Source of the DNA: CAZSDW01 sp964605705
Lineage (GTDB): Bacteria > Fidelibacterota > UBA2242
Length of the DNA stretch: 64,000 bases
Assembly (NCBI GenBank): GCA_964605705.1
Contig: CAZSDW010000008.1
Span: 1-64,000, forward strand
Direction: 5' to 3'
Of this stretch, positions 41,906 through 51,099 are shown piece after piece (the first letter of the stretch is position 1; each line of letters starts with the position of its first letter). A program made the position numbers and the translations under genes. The notes beneath the pieces were generated by a model. The model searched no databases, was not told the origin of the DNA, and saw only the letters and a program-made list of their open reading frames with translations.

Positions 41906-44272
41906 ATGCTAAATAATCTTATAAAGCGTGCGCCGCTGGCGTTTCTGGTAATTTGGTATTTTACCGGAATATTAATAGACCGGTATTTTCCGGTCAGTTC
42001 TGGTTTCTGGCTAATTGCAACCGCTCTGCTGCTTATGCTTAGCCTTATTCGTAAGCCGGGATTTTCGCCTTTATTTTCCATTATTGTTCTCACCGTTGGA
42101 ATTGGGGGATTAAATCATTGTATTCGCACCGAAATACCGTCGGATCATATCGTTAATTTTATCGATAAGCCTGTAAAAAGCTGGTCGGTTAGTGTTGAAT
42201 CCTGTGAAAATTACAGTGCTTCTGAGCAGAAAATTATCGCCGGTGAAATCCGGCTTTTGGACAAGGATAAAATTAGCTGTGAGGGTAAAATCCTGCTCCG
42301 GATAAAAGATTGCAGTCAGTTGTTTAGTTTTGGAGACAGAATTAGTTTTTCTGCGAAGCTCAATCGCCCGGCTGCTCGACGAAATCCCGGTGAATTTGAT
42401 TACCGGAATTATCTTGCCAATCATCACATTTTTGCGATTGTTTATCTCTCAGGTAATGAAATTAGCGTTCAGCCATCTGAAAAACCGTATCATATTCGCC
42501 GAATTGCTAATCGGGTAAAACGCCGTATTCAGAAGCAGATTTCAGAATCAGTCAAAGGTGAACCCGGGGCAATCCTGCAGGCGTTACTGGTCGGGATAAG
42601 GGGTGAAATCAGTGATGAAGTTGAACAGGCATTTATTGACTCGGGTGTTATTCATGTTTTAGCGGTTTCGGGATTGCATGTCGGTTATGTGACGCTGGCT
42701 TTCTGGGTGATTACCGGCTTTATGCGCCTGCCACTGAAACCAAGAATCATTATAACAATTAGCGCTCTGGCATTTTATGTCCTGATAGTGGATGTTAAAC
42801 CGTCGGTTGTCCGGGCGGTCATTATGGCGAGTATGGTTTTAATTGCCAAGGGTTGGGAAAAACAGGTGAATGTCTATAATTCCCTGGCTGCTGCCGCATT
42901 AATCCAGACAATTGTTGATCCGCTACAGCTGTTTGACATGGGGTTTCAACTTTCGTTCATGGCGGTTTTTTCAATTGTCTATATCTATCAACGGATTATT
43001 GTTTTGTTGCCGGATTCCTGCAAACCGATAAATCTGACGTCAAAAGTCATGAAATATATCTGGCAGATATTTCTTGTCTCGGCAGCGGCACTGTTTGGGA
43101 CAATCCCGATTACGGTTTTTTATTTTCAACGGGTACCGATCATTTCATTATTTTCAAATATTATCGTTATTCCCCTGATAGGTGTAATTGGTGCGCTGGG
43201 TTTTGCACAACTGCTGCTTGGATTTATCTGGAGCGGATTCAATATTATTTATGGTGAAGTTGAGTTCGTCCTCATCGAAATTCTGCAGAAAATTGTACAA
43301 ATGTTCGCACGCATACCCGGTGCATATATACAAGTTCCTCAGATTTCAGTCATAACTCTGCTTATTATGTACGGATTTCTTTTCCTGCTGCTGAATATTG
43401 ATAATAAAAAATACCGGAAATCGCTGGTCTTTACGGCGCTGATTGTTGGAAATTTCCTGATCTGGAAAACAGTACTAATAAAACCAAAACTGACAGTTAC
43501 CTTTCTGGATGTCGGTCAGGGAGATGCTGCTCTGCTTGAACTGCCAAACAAGATGAAAATTCTGGTGGATTGTGGTGATCGGACCTTTCGGCGCGACTAT
43601 GGCGAACTGGTAGTAGTGCCATTCCTGCAGCGGAAAGGTATTCATAATATCGACATACTAATGTTATCCCATCCGCACAGCGATCACATAGGCGGAGCCC
43701 CCGTTGTTTTGAGAAATATGAAAGTCGGACAGATTTGGGAAAGCGATATTATTGCTGCTTCGAAAGTATATCGGGAGATTCATTATCTGGCGGATTCGCT
43801 GGGCATTCCGATTCGGACGCCCAACGCCGGCAATCTGGTGAAATTTGAGGAAGGCTTATACTTGCGGTTTTTACATCCATCGGAACGATTTGTGAAAAAC
43901 TATGGTCGTAATTATAATAACGGTTCCCTGGTATGCAGACTTGAATTTGGGGAGATCAGTCTGCTTTTGACCGGTGATGCGGAGAAAGAGTCTGAGGAGT
44001 ATCTCTGTTTATGGGGAGAAAAGTTGGACGCTAATGTCCTGAAAGTTCCTCATCATGGCAGCCGAACCTCATCGACTTTAGCGTATCTTGATTTAATTGA
44101 TCCGGAATATGCCGTCATATCAGTCGGTCAAAACAACAAATTCAAGCACCCGGCAGCTGCGACGATCGAAAATTATCGCAGCCTTGGAATTCGACTTTTT
44201 CGGACTGATATTGATAACGCCGTGCAGTTCAGCAGTAATGGAAAAATTGTAAAAGTCATCAATTGGAAATAA
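41906..44272 (+). CDS. comEC: ComEC/Rec2-type DNA uptake channel
   Basis: 788 residues in the three-part ComEC layout: N-terminal DUF4131/OB-like region with membrane helices (about 1-190), the Competence membrane core (about 210-500; IHVLAVSGLHVGYV, FDMGFQLSFMAVFSIVYIYQ), and a C-terminal metallo-beta-lactamase-like domain (about 520-780; FLDVGQGDAALLELP, metal-binding HPHSDHIGG, LLTGDAEKESEEYL, KVPHHGSRTSS). It passes single-stranded DNA across the inner membrane during transformation. The metal-binding HxHxDH motif is intact, so the nuclease-like domain could be active. Confidence 0.93.
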   Translation: MLNNLIKRAPLAFLVIWYFTGILIDRYFPVSSGFWLIATALLLMLSLIRKPGFSPLFSIIVLTVGIGGLNHCIRTEIPSDHIVNFIDKPVKSWSVSVESCENYSASEQKIIAGEIRLLDKDKISCEGKILLRIKDCSQLFSFGDRISFSAKLNRPAARRNPGEFDYRNYLANHHIFAIVYLSGNEISVQPSEKPYHIRRIANRVKRRIQKQISESVKGEPGAILQALLVGIRGEISDEVEQAFIDSGVIHVLAVSGLHVGYVTLAFWVITGFMRLPLKPRIIITISALAFYVLIVDVKPSVVRAVIMASMVLIAKGWEKQVNVYNSLAAAALIQTIVDPLQLFDMGFQLSFMAVFSIVYIYQRIIVLLPDSCKPINLTSKVMKYIWQIFLVSAAALFGTIPITVFYFQRVPIISLFSNIIVIPLIGVIGALGFAQLLLGFIWSGFNIIYGEVEFVLIEILQKIVQMFARIPGAYIQVPQISVITLLIMYGFLFLLLNIDNKKYRKSLVFTALIVGNFLIWKTVLIKPKLTVTFLDVGQGDAALLELPNKMKILVDCGDRTFRRDYGELVVVPFLQRKGIHNIDILMLSHPHSDHIGGAPVVLRNMKVGQIWESDIIAASKVYREIHYLADSLGIPIRTPNAGNLVKFEEGLYLRFLHPSERFVKNYGRNYNNGSLVCRLEFGEISLLLTGDAEKESEEYLCLWGEKLDANVLKVPHHGSRTSSTLAYLDLIDPEYAVISVGQNNKFKHPAAATIENYRSLGIRLFRTDIDNAVQFSSNGKIVKVINWK

Positions 44273-44331
44273 GTTATAAACAGTTTTTAGAATTCTGATA
44301 CCATTGATTTCATTGTAAAAAAGCGAGTGTT

Positions 44332-45501
44332 TTGGCTGATCGAATCTTGAGAATACTGTTTATTTCCACTTTTGCTGTCATGCTGGGACTCGGGATTATC
44401 TCGCCGTTGATGCCAATCTATGCTCAGAATATGGGCGCGACCGGTATCTGGCTGGGCATGATTTTTTCCGGTTTTTCCTTTTCAAGGTTTATCTTCATGC
44501 CGATTATCGGTAAAATTTCAGATCGGTCCGGGCGAAAAAAATATATTGTCGTCGGACTCTTTTTTATTACCATCATATCAATTCTATATACCTATGCGAC
44601 AATTGTCTATGAACTCGTAGCCGTTCGAATTTTGCACGGTATTTTTTCGGCAATGGTTATACCTGTTGCCATGGCATATGTGGGTGAAACTTCCGCCGAC
44701 GGCACCGAAGGTAAAGCGATGGGAACCTACAATATTTCGCTGTTTCTCGGCATGGCATCGGGACCGTTGATCGGCGGTCTGCTGCACAGCAGTTTCGGTA
44801 TGGACGCGGTCTTTTATGCGATGGCGCTTTTCTCTGGAATTGCTTTTATAATAAGTTTTCTGTTTTTACCGGATGTTCATCCAGCACCCCATTCCGGTGA
44901 TGGTAAAAAGCCGGGATTCAGAGAAATTTTATCCCATAATGAGCTGAAAGCAATCTTTATTTACCGGGCAATCAATGCGCTGGCGCGTGGTGGATTGATG
45001 GCATTTTTACCGATTATTGCAGCGAGATCAAACCTGAACAGTATTCAAATTGGTTTTCTGATTTCGGCGAATGTTCTGTTGACGGCTATTTTACAACGCA
45101 GATTCGGGATGCTGGCAGACCGCTGGAATAATTATCTAATGATCATTTCCGGTTCGGTAATTGTCTCGATTTCCCTAATCTTTATTCCACTGGGAACCGG
45201 TTTTGTTTATCTGTTTTTAATTGGAACCGTGGTTGGTTTAGCCAGTGCGTGGTCAATGCCGGCAGCCACAGCCTTGAATGTTAAATTTGGCAAAGAACTC
45301 GGTAGTATGGGCGCCACCGTTGGTCTTTTCAATACGTCACAAAGCATCGGGATGATAACCGCACCGCTGATTTCCGGGATGGTCATGGACCTTTTTGGAT
45401 TGAACTATATTTTTTATGTTGCAGCCGGGATGAGTATCCTGGGAACAGGTTTATTTTTCCTGCTTATCAGGGATAAAATTTTTAACAATGGAATGGAATA
45501 A
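44332..45501 (+). CDS. MFS transporter
   Basis: 389 residues starting at TTG 44332 (no strong SD), with about 12 membrane helices in two halves. The loop 2-3 signature GKISDRSGRKKYIVVGL (MFS motif A) is present, and a second half begins near NELKAIFIYRAINALARGG. The closest pattern is the small multidrug/sugar efflux type. It is followed 3 bases later by a flavin-reductase-like gene. Substrate unknown. Confidence 0.87.
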   Translation: MADRILRILFISTFAVMLGLGIISPLMPIYAQNMGATGIWLGMIFSGFSFSRFIFMPIIGKISDRSGRKKYIVVGLFFITIISILYTYATIVYELVAVRILHGIFSAMVIPVAMAYVGETSADGTEGKAMGTYNISLFLGMASGPLIGGLLHSSFGMDAVFYAMALFSGIAFIISFLFLPDVHPAPHSGDGKKPGFREILSHNELKAIFIYRAINALARGGLMAFLPIIAARSNLNSIQIGFLISANVLLTAILQRRFGMLADRWNNYLMIISGSVIVSISLIFIPLGTGFVYLFLIGTVVGLASAWSMPAATALNVKFGKELGSMGATVGLFNTSQSIGMITAPLISGMVMDLFGLNYIFYVAAGMSILGTGLFFLLIRDKIFNNGME

Positions 45502-45504
45502 ATA

Positions 45505-46038
45505 ATGACAAGAATTTCGATACCTACCAGAAAACTTCAAATTATGCCTCATAATCTCTGGCATCACCAATCGCTCTTGCTTACAAGCGGTGATTTTAAT
45601 GCCGGTAAATATAATTGCATGACTATCGGCTGGGGCAGCATCGGTACAATGTGGTCCAAACCATTTGCGCAGGTGGTCGTAAGACCGACCCGTTATACGC
45701 ATGAATTTATGGAAAGATATCCAACCTTTACGGTTTGTGCTTTCGGGAAGGAATTTCACGGTGATTTGCAGCTGCTTGGTACGCATTCCGGTCGTGACGA
45801 TGATAAATTGAAAATGACCAAACTGACGCCTGCGGCATCAGTGAAAGTTGCTGCGCCCGGGTATGCCGAAGCGGAGTTGATCCTTGAATGTCAAAAAATT
45901 TACTCGGATATTTTCAAACCGGAAAACTTCATCGATAAAACGATCAATGCTAAATATCCACTAAAAGACTATCATACGGTTTATTTTGGAATGATTGAAG
46001 CGATATACGGATCCGAGTCATTTTTGGGAAAAATCTGA
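45505..46038 (+). CDS. Flavin reductase-like FMN-binding protein
   Basis: 177 residues of the flavin reductase (split-barrel, DIM6/NTAB) superfamily: SLLLTSGDFNAGKYNCMTIGWGSIGTMWSKPFAQVVVRPTRYTHEFMERYPTFTVCAFGKEF is the typical FMN-site block. Relatives reduce flavins or act as FMN-dependent oxidoreductases in anaerobes. It follows the MFS gene with only 3 bases between, suggesting one transcript. No redox partner is evident beside it. Confidence 0.87.
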   Translation: MTRISIPTRKLQIMPHNLWHHQSLLLTSGDFNAGKYNCMTIGWGSIGTMWSKPFAQVVVRPTRYTHEFMERYPTFTVCAFGKEFHGDLQLLGTHSGRDDDKLKMTKLTPAASVKVAAPGYAEAELILECQKIYSDIFKPENFIDKTINAKYPLKDYHTVYFGMIEAIYGSESFLGKI

Positions 46039-46113
46039 ATGCCCTGGAAAATTATCAGCTCTGTTTATGATTTGGGTGTGCGGCGTTTGCTTATTAAAAT
46101 GGTTATTAATTAA
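46039..46113 (+). CDS. Possible 24-residue peptide between flavin reductase and sucC
   Basis: ATG 46039 follows the flavin-reductase stop with no gap and reads MPWKIISSVYDLGVRRLLIKMVIN, ending at TAA 46111-46113, 9 bases before sucC. It is amphipathic and basic. It has no independent SD but could be translated by coupling. It may equally be chance; it is offered as a small candidate only. Confidence 0.2.
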   Translation: MPWKIISSVYDLGVRRLLIKMVIN

Positions 46114-46122
46114 GGAGTCACA

Positions 46123-47280
46123 ATGAAAATCCACGAGTACCAGGCAAAAGATATTCTTAATCTTTTCCATGTAAATGTCCCTCGCGGTATTCCGGCTTTT
46201 TCAAAAGACGATGCGTTGAAAGCAGTGAATATATTGGGATTTCCGTGTGTAATTAAAGCCCAGATTCATGCCGGTGGCAGAGGTAAGGGGGGCGGTGTAA
46301 AAATCGCCCGAAATGCCGCTGATGCAATGACTATTATTGAAAATATTTTCGGAAAGCCTCTGGTAACCAAACAGACCGGATCTGGCGGTAAAATCGTCAA
46401 TCGCTTACTGATCGAGGAGGCGGTGGATATTCAGCAGGAACTCTACGTTGGTATTGTGATTGACCGGAAAAGAGCCCAAGCGGTAATGATGGTTTCCACC
46501 GAAGGTGGCATGGAAATCGAAGAGGTGGCTCAGGATGCTCCGCAAAAAATATACAGAGAATATGCGTTGCCCGGTTTTGGTTTGCAGGATTATCAGCTCA
46601 ATCATCTGGTAACAGCCCTGAAAATGGAAAGACCGCTTGCCGGAAAAACAGTCAAATTTCTATCAGCCCTTTATAATGTCTTTCGCCGCAGCGATGCGTC
46701 TCTGGTGGAGGTGAACCCGCTGGTTATCACAAAGTCAGGCGATTTGATAGCGTTGGATGCAAAAATCGACCTGGATGATAATGCTCTGTTCCGGCATAAA
46801 GAGTTTTCCGAACTAAGAGACGACAGTGAAATAGAGCCATCGGAGCTGGAAGCCTCAAAGTATAAATTGAATTATATTCGCCTCAACGGAAACGTTGGCT
46901 GTATGGTTAATGGCGCCGGATTGGCGATGGCGACGATGGACATCATCAAACTCCATGGCGGTGAGCCGGCTAATTTTCTGGACGTCGGTGGAATCGCATC
47001 ATCCGATACGGTCGCGAACGGATTTAAAATTCTGTTATCCGATCCAAATGTTAAGGCGGTCCTGATAAATATCTTTGGTGGTATCGTGCGATGTAATCGG
47101 GTGGCAATAGGTATTGTCGAGGCGCTTAAGACTCTGCAGATTTTCATTCCTGTTGTTATCCGTCTTGAAGGTACGAATGCCCCGGAAGCACGCCGGATTC
47201 TCGCCGAATCTGCATTGGATTTCAGAGTAGCAACTTCACTTGAAGAGGCGGCGAGACTGGTAGTCGCAGCAGCAAATTAA
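46123..47280 (+). CDS. sucC: Succinyl-CoA synthetase (ADP-forming), beta subunit
   Basis: 385 residues, ATP-grasp subunit. IHEYQAKDILNLFHVNVPRG at the start, KAQIHAGGRGKGGGVKIA (ATP binding), EVNPLVITKSGDLIALDAKIDLDDNALFRH (metal ligands), and GNVGCMVNGAGLAMATMDIIKLHGGEPANFLDVGG with INIFGGIVRCNRVA (phosphate loop). With SucD it interconverts succinate + CoA + ATP and succinyl-CoA, linking the C4-dicarboxylate cluster here with the methylmalonyl-CoA operon at 8-15 kb. SD AAGGAG lies 7-8 bases before ATG. Confidence 0.96.
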   Translation: MKIHEYQAKDILNLFHVNVPRGIPAFSKDDALKAVNILGFPCVIKAQIHAGGRGKGGGVKIARNAADAMTIIENIFGKPLVTKQTGSGGKIVNRLLIEEAVDIQQELYVGIVIDRKRAQAVMMVSTEGGMEIEEVAQDAPQKIYREYALPGFGLQDYQLNHLVTALKMERPLAGKTVKFLSALYNVFRRSDASLVEVNPLVITKSGDLIALDAKIDLDDNALFRHKEFSELRDDSEIEPSELEASKYKLNYIRLNGNVGCMVNGAGLAMATMDIIKLHGGEPANFLDVGGIASSDTVANGFKILLSDPNVKAVLINIFGGIVRCNRVAIGIVEALKTLQIFIPVVIRLEGTNAPEARRILAESALDFRVATSLEEAARLVVAAAN

Positions 47281-47294
47281 CACGGGGAGCACGG

Positions 47295-48164
47295 ATGAGT
47301 ATTATTATTGATGAAAATACACGGGTGATTATTCAGGGAATAACCGGCAAAGAGGGCGCCTTTCACACTGTCCAGATGTTGGAGTACGGAACGAAAGTCG
47401 TCGCCGGAGTGACACCTGGAAAAGGTAAGCAAAAATCTGATCAGGGATTACCGATTTTCAATTCTGTTCAGGATGCCGTAGGAGAAACCGGTGCCACTGC
47501 CAGTATTATCTTTGTTCCTCCGGCATTTGCGGCTGATGCAATTCTGGAAGCGATTGATGCTGAACTGGAGCTGGTCGTCTGCATTTCGGAAGGGATTCCC
47601 ATTCAGGATATGGTAAAGGTAAAGCATATTCTGAAGCATTCAAAAACCCGACTAATCGGTCCCAATTGCCCCGGAATTATTTCACCAGGTAAATCGAAAA
47701 TAGGAATCATGCCCGGATTTATTCACCGGCAGGGATCAGTGGGAATCATATCCCGAAGCGGAACACTCACCTATGAAGCCGTTCACCAGGTCACTCAACT
47801 GGGATTGGGACAGTCAACGTGTATTGGCATCGGCGGCGATCCGATCATTGGTACTTCATTTATTGATTTACTGCCATTATTTGAAGCCGATGAAGATACT
47901 GAAGCGGTGATTATGATCGGTGAAATCGGGGGAACTGCAGAGGAGGAATCGGCGGAATACATCCGATCAAAATTCAAAAAGCCGGTAATCGCATTTATCG
48001 CCGGAATCACGGCACCACCCGGTCGTCGGATGGGACATGCCGGGGCAATTATCGATGGTGGGAAAGGATCAGCTCAGGAGAAAATCGAAATTCTTAAAAA
48101 TTCCGGGATCATTGTCACAGAGAATCCTTCACAAATCGGAAAAATCCTTCAGGAACACCTTTAG
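47295..48164 (+). CDS. sucD: Succinyl-CoA synthetase, alpha subunit
   Basis: 289 residues. CoA-binding Rossmann domain (VIIQGITGKEGAFHTVQMLEYGTKVVAGVTPGKGK), RLIGPNCPGIISPGKSKIGIMPG, and the phosphohistidine loop GRRMGHAGAIIDGGKGSAQEK near residue 245, whose His is phosphorylated in the catalytic cycle. It lies 14 bases behind sucC; a heterotetrameric enzyme is expected. Confidence 0.96.
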   Translation: MSIIIDENTRVIIQGITGKEGAFHTVQMLEYGTKVVAGVTPGKGKQKSDQGLPIFNSVQDAVGETGATASIIFVPPAFAADAILEAIDAELELVVCISEGIPIQDMVKVKHILKHSKTRLIGPNCPGIISPGKSKIGIMPGFIHRQGSVGIISRSGTLTYEAVHQVTQLGLGQSTCIGIGGDPIIGTSFIDLLPLFEADEDTEAVIMIGEIGGTAEEESAEYIRSKFKKPVIAFIAGITAPPGRRMGHAGAIIDGGKGSAQEKIEILKNSGIIVTENPSQIGKILQEHL

Positions 48165-48517
48165 AATCTTCAAATAAATTTTCGTCAGCCTGATTCAAAA
48201 TAATTCAAGATAATGTCTGAATAGATTGGTGAAATGAAAATTCCATTTGCATTTTCAAGAAAAGATATTAGGTTAAAAACAGAGAATTATCTGGAATTTA
48301 TCTGAAATTATCCGACATCAGGAAGAAAATATTTTTACCGATGTCGAATTCGCGAAGTGATTACTGCGAGTATATATATTTTATAAAAAACGACCATTTA
48401 CTTTAATATATTAATATTATATATGGGTATAAGCTCTTTTTATTAGAAATGAAATGAAAATGAAATCTTCCCCTAAAATGGAAAAACACACCAATCGACG
48501 AGTAATAGGAGAATCCA
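48165..48517. other. AT-rich intergenic region before fumarase genes
   Basis: 353 bases, strongly AT-rich (runs such as TATATATATTTTATAAAAAA around 48370-48390 and TAATATATTAATATTATATATGG at 48405-48426), consistent with a promoter region for the fumarase-Hdr cluster. A weak 7-bp inverted repeat CGACATC/GATGTCG lies at 48313-48319 and 48340-48346. No ORF, riboswitch or strong terminator recognised. Confidence 0.4.
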
Positions 48518-49366
48518 TTGAAGGAAATTAATGTTTCCCGGTTGATTCCCGTGGTTAAGAAGCTTTGTATCGATTCCAATCTGTATGCCAGTCAGGATTT
48601 ACTCGATACGATCCAGGAATTTTTATCGAAAGAACAATCGCCAACCGCAAGAGAAATCCTGACCTTAATGCTGGAAAACCATCAAATAGCCGCCCGTGAA
48701 AAAATGCCCATGTGTCAGGATACCGGCGTAGCGGTGATTTTTGTTGAACTGGGGCAGGATGTTCATCTGGTTGGTGGTGATTTTTATGAAGCCATCAATG
48801 AAGGTGTCCGTCAGGGATATAAGGATGGTTACTTGCGAAAATCTATGGTCGATGATCCTGTCATCGAGCGTAAAAATACCCGGGATAATACGCCGGCTTT
48901 GATTTATACGGAAATTGTACCTGGTGAAACGATCAAGATTACCGTTGCTCCGAAGGGTGGTGGAGCAGAGAATATGAGTGAAGTTAAAATGATGAAGGCG
49001 GCTGACGGAATTGAGGGTGTTAAGGATTTTGTCGTGGACCGGATCAGACGATCCGGAGGTAATCCGTGTCCGCCGGTTGTTGTTGGAGTGGGTATTGGCG
49101 GAGATTTTGAGCAATGTGCTTTATTGGCGAAAAAAGCCCTGCTGCGTCCGTTAAATGACCGACATCCTGATCCAAAATGGGCTGCAATAGAGACAGAAAT
49201 TCTTGACAGGATTAATAAGCTTGGCATCGGTCCTCAGGGATTGGGTGGAAATACAACCGCCTTGGCGGTGAAAATTTTATACATTCCTTGTCATATTGCG
49301 TCCATGCCGGTTGCAGTAAATGTGAATTGCCATGTATCCCGGCATGAATCCGCAATAATTGAATAA
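48518..49366 (+). CDS. Class I fumarate hydratase, alpha (N-terminal) subunit
   Basis: 282 residues starting at TTG 48518, with SD AGGAG at about 48507-48511. Iron-sulfur fumarase/tartrate dehydratase alpha family: MPMCQDTGVAVIFVELGQDVHLVGG contains the first cluster cysteine; further cysteines in GGNPCPPVVVGVGIGGDFEQCALLAKKALLRP complete the oxygen-sensitive [4Fe-4S] site. Also IYTEIVPGETIKITVAPKGGGAENMS. It hydrates fumarate to malate together with the beta subunit encoded next. The oxygen-labile class fits an anaerobe. Confidence 0.94.
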   Translation: MKEINVSRLIPVVKKLCIDSNLYASQDLLDTIQEFLSKEQSPTAREILTLMLENHQIAAREKMPMCQDTGVAVIFVELGQDVHLVGGDFYEAINEGVRQGYKDGYLRKSMVDDPVIERKNTRDNTPALIYTEIVPGETIKITVAPKGGGAENMSEVKMMKAADGIEGVKDFVVDRIRRSGGNPCPPVVVGVGIGGDFEQCALLAKKALLRPLNDRHPDPKWAAIETEILDRINKLGIGPQGLGGNTTALAVKILYIPCHIASMPVAVNVNCHVSRHESAIIE

Positions 49367-49381
49367 TAGCCGAGGTTGAAA

Positions 49382-49942
49382 ATGTCGAAGGAGATTCATT
49401 TACATACACCACTGCAATCCGCCGATCTTGAAAAATTAAGTGTCGGAGATAAAGTGTTAATCAGCGGGACAGTATATACTGCTCGGGATGCGGCGCATAA
49501 ACGGTTGGTCGAGCTGATCAAAGCAGAGAAACCTTTACCCTTTGATATAAAAGGACAGGTAATCTACTATGTCGGTCCGGCACCGGCACCGCCGGGGAAA
49601 CCAATTGGTTCGGCGGGACCAACTACCAGCTATCGCATGGATCCGTACACACCGATTCTACTGGATATTGGATTGAAAGGGATGATCGGCAAGGGTCCGC
49701 GAAGTCAGGAAGTCATCGATTCAATGGTGAAAAACAAAGCGGTCTATTTCGCGGCGATTGGTGGGGCGGCGGTCGTGATAGCTCAGGCGGTCAAAGCAGC
49801 GAAAATTATTGCCTATGAAGACCTGGGCGCTGAAGCAATTCGGGAATTAAAGGTAGTGAATTTTCCGGTTTTTGCGGCCAATGACACACAAGGTAATGAT
49901 ATATATAAACTGGGTGTGGAAAAATATCGAATTGACAATTAA
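49382..49942 (+). CDS. Class I fumarate hydratase, beta (C-terminal) subunit
   Basis: 186 residues from ATG 49382 (MSKEIHLHTPL); an in-frame TTG at 49376 is less likely because GAGG (49372-49375) is better spaced for 49382. Motifs of the family: KVLISGTVYTARDAAHKRLVELI, GPAPAPPGKPIGSAGPTTSYRMDPYTPILLDIGLKGMIGKGPRS, YFAAIGGAAVVIAQAVK, and EAIRELKVVNFPVFAANDTQGNDIY. Ends 47 bases before the TPR protein gene. Confidence 0.94.
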   Translation: MSKEIHLHTPLQSADLEKLSVGDKVLISGTVYTARDAAHKRLVELIKAEKPLPFDIKGQVIYYVGPAPAPPGKPIGSAGPTTSYRMDPYTPILLDIGLKGMIGKGPRSQEVIDSMVKNKAVYFAAIGGAAVVIAQAVKAAKIIAYEDLGAEAIRELKVVNFPVFAANDTQGNDIYKLGVEKYRIDN

Positions 49943-49989
49943 TATGACTGTTCAAAAGCCATATTGTTATGATAGAAAGGAAGAATAAT

Positions 49990-50685
49990 ATGGGTGAACC
50001 TGAAAGACTCCGCCGGGAGGCTTTGGAATATGAGATGCAGGGAAAAATCGGTAAAGCCATTGAAAAACTCAATGTCATTCTGAAAGAAGAACCGAACCTG
50101 TATGATTTGCGGGTAAAATTGGGTGAATTGTACTATGTGTCGGGAGAAATAAAGAAATCCATAAAAGAATTTGAGAAGGTCGTTAAATCAAAACCTGATT
50201 ACACGTTTGCGTTGTATCGGTTGGGAATATCTTATTTTCGGGCGACCCGGTTTACCGATGCCATCAAGGTATTTCATCATATCAATGCAGTTGAACCGGA
50301 ACTGTACATGTCTTCCTACTGGGAAGGACTGGCACATTATCACAAAGGACAATTCAAATCCAGTATCGAAGCTTATAAACGACTGACGGAAAATAGTCCC
50401 GACGGAACATTAGGATATTACCAGTTGGCGATTGTTTATAACGCCTCAGGAAAATACGAAGAGGCGATCAGCTGCCTCAAGGAAATTCTGAAAGAAGATT
50501 CCAATATAGTTTCGGTTAACTATCATCTGGCGTTAGCCTATCTGGGCATTGATAATCAGAACGAGGCAATAAAGCATTTAAAGAAAGTTGTCGAACTGGA
50601 TCCCGAGCATTTCGATGCAAAGCGACGATTGAAAATATTGACGAACCCGGAGGAACTATATACATTCGAAGTTCCGCCACTTTAG
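49990..50685 (+). CDS. TPR-repeat protein
   Basis: 231 residues from ATG 49990 (MGEPERL), preferred over ATG 49969 because AAAGGAAG at 49976-49983 is correctly spaced. The protein consists of six to seven tetratricopeptide repeats (about residues 5-225), for example KYEEAISCLKEILKEDSN and NQNEAIKHLKKVVELDPE. No signal peptide or other domain, so it is a cytosolic protein-protein adaptor. It stands at the head of the DsrE-TusA-Hdr-Frd gene run and may help assemble that complex, which is inference from position. Confidence 0.88.
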   Translation: MGEPERLRREALEYEMQGKIGKAIEKLNVILKEEPNLYDLRVKLGELYYVSGEIKKSIKEFEKVVKSKPDYTFALYRLGISYFRATRFTDAIKVFHHINAVEPELYMSSYWEGLAHYHKGQFKSSIEAYKRLTENSPDGTLGYYQLAIVYNASGKYEEAISCLKEILKEDSNIVSVNYHLALAYLGIDNQNEAIKHLKKVVELDPEHFDAKRRLKILTNPEELYTFEVPPL

Positions 50686-50727
50686 AATAAAGGCGAATAT
50701 AATTAACAATTACTGAAGGAGTTGACA

Positions 50728-51084
50728 ATGGCAAAAGTTGCAATTACATGTAATGGCACAGAAGGAAAAAACATTTTTCCACCAATGATTTTAGGGTCCT
50801 CCGCAGCTGCACTGGGTGATGACGTGATCGTATTTTTTACTCCCGGGGGCGCGCCGACAATGCTGAAGGGCAAACTGGAAGAGCTGCAAGGTGCGAAAGG
50901 GTTGCCCGATATTATTGAGCTGTATAACGGATTAGTCGGTCTGGGCGGTAAAATCTATGTGTGTGAACTGGCTCTGGGTGCCAAAGATTTGAAAGCCGAA
51001 GATTTTCGTAATGGCGTTGAGATAGTCGGCGCCACGACCTTTCTGAATGATGCCAAAGACGCAACATTAACATTTTCGTTTTAA
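50728..51084 (+). CDS. DsrE/DsrF-like sulfur-relay protein
   Basis: 118 residues from ATG 50728 (an in-frame TTG lies at 50722; SD AAGGAG fits the ATG). The fold pattern is DsrE-like: AITCNGTEGKNIFPPMILGSSAAALGDDVIVFFTPGGAPTML, then GGKIYVCELALGAKDL with the cysteine in the position used for persulfide binding in the family, then VGATTFL. Such proteins carry sulfane sulfur or act as small peroxiredoxin-like partners. It is directly followed by a TusA-like gene and HdrA, a combination also seen in sulfur-trafficking Hdr gene clusters. Confidence 0.82.
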   Translation: MAKVAITCNGTEGKNIFPPMILGSSAAALGDDVIVFFTPGGAPTMLKGKLEELQGAKGLPDIIELYNGLVGLGGKIYVCELALGAKDLKAEDFRNGVEIVGATTFLNDAKDATLTFSF

Positions 51085-51099
51085 GCAGAGGAGTATCAA

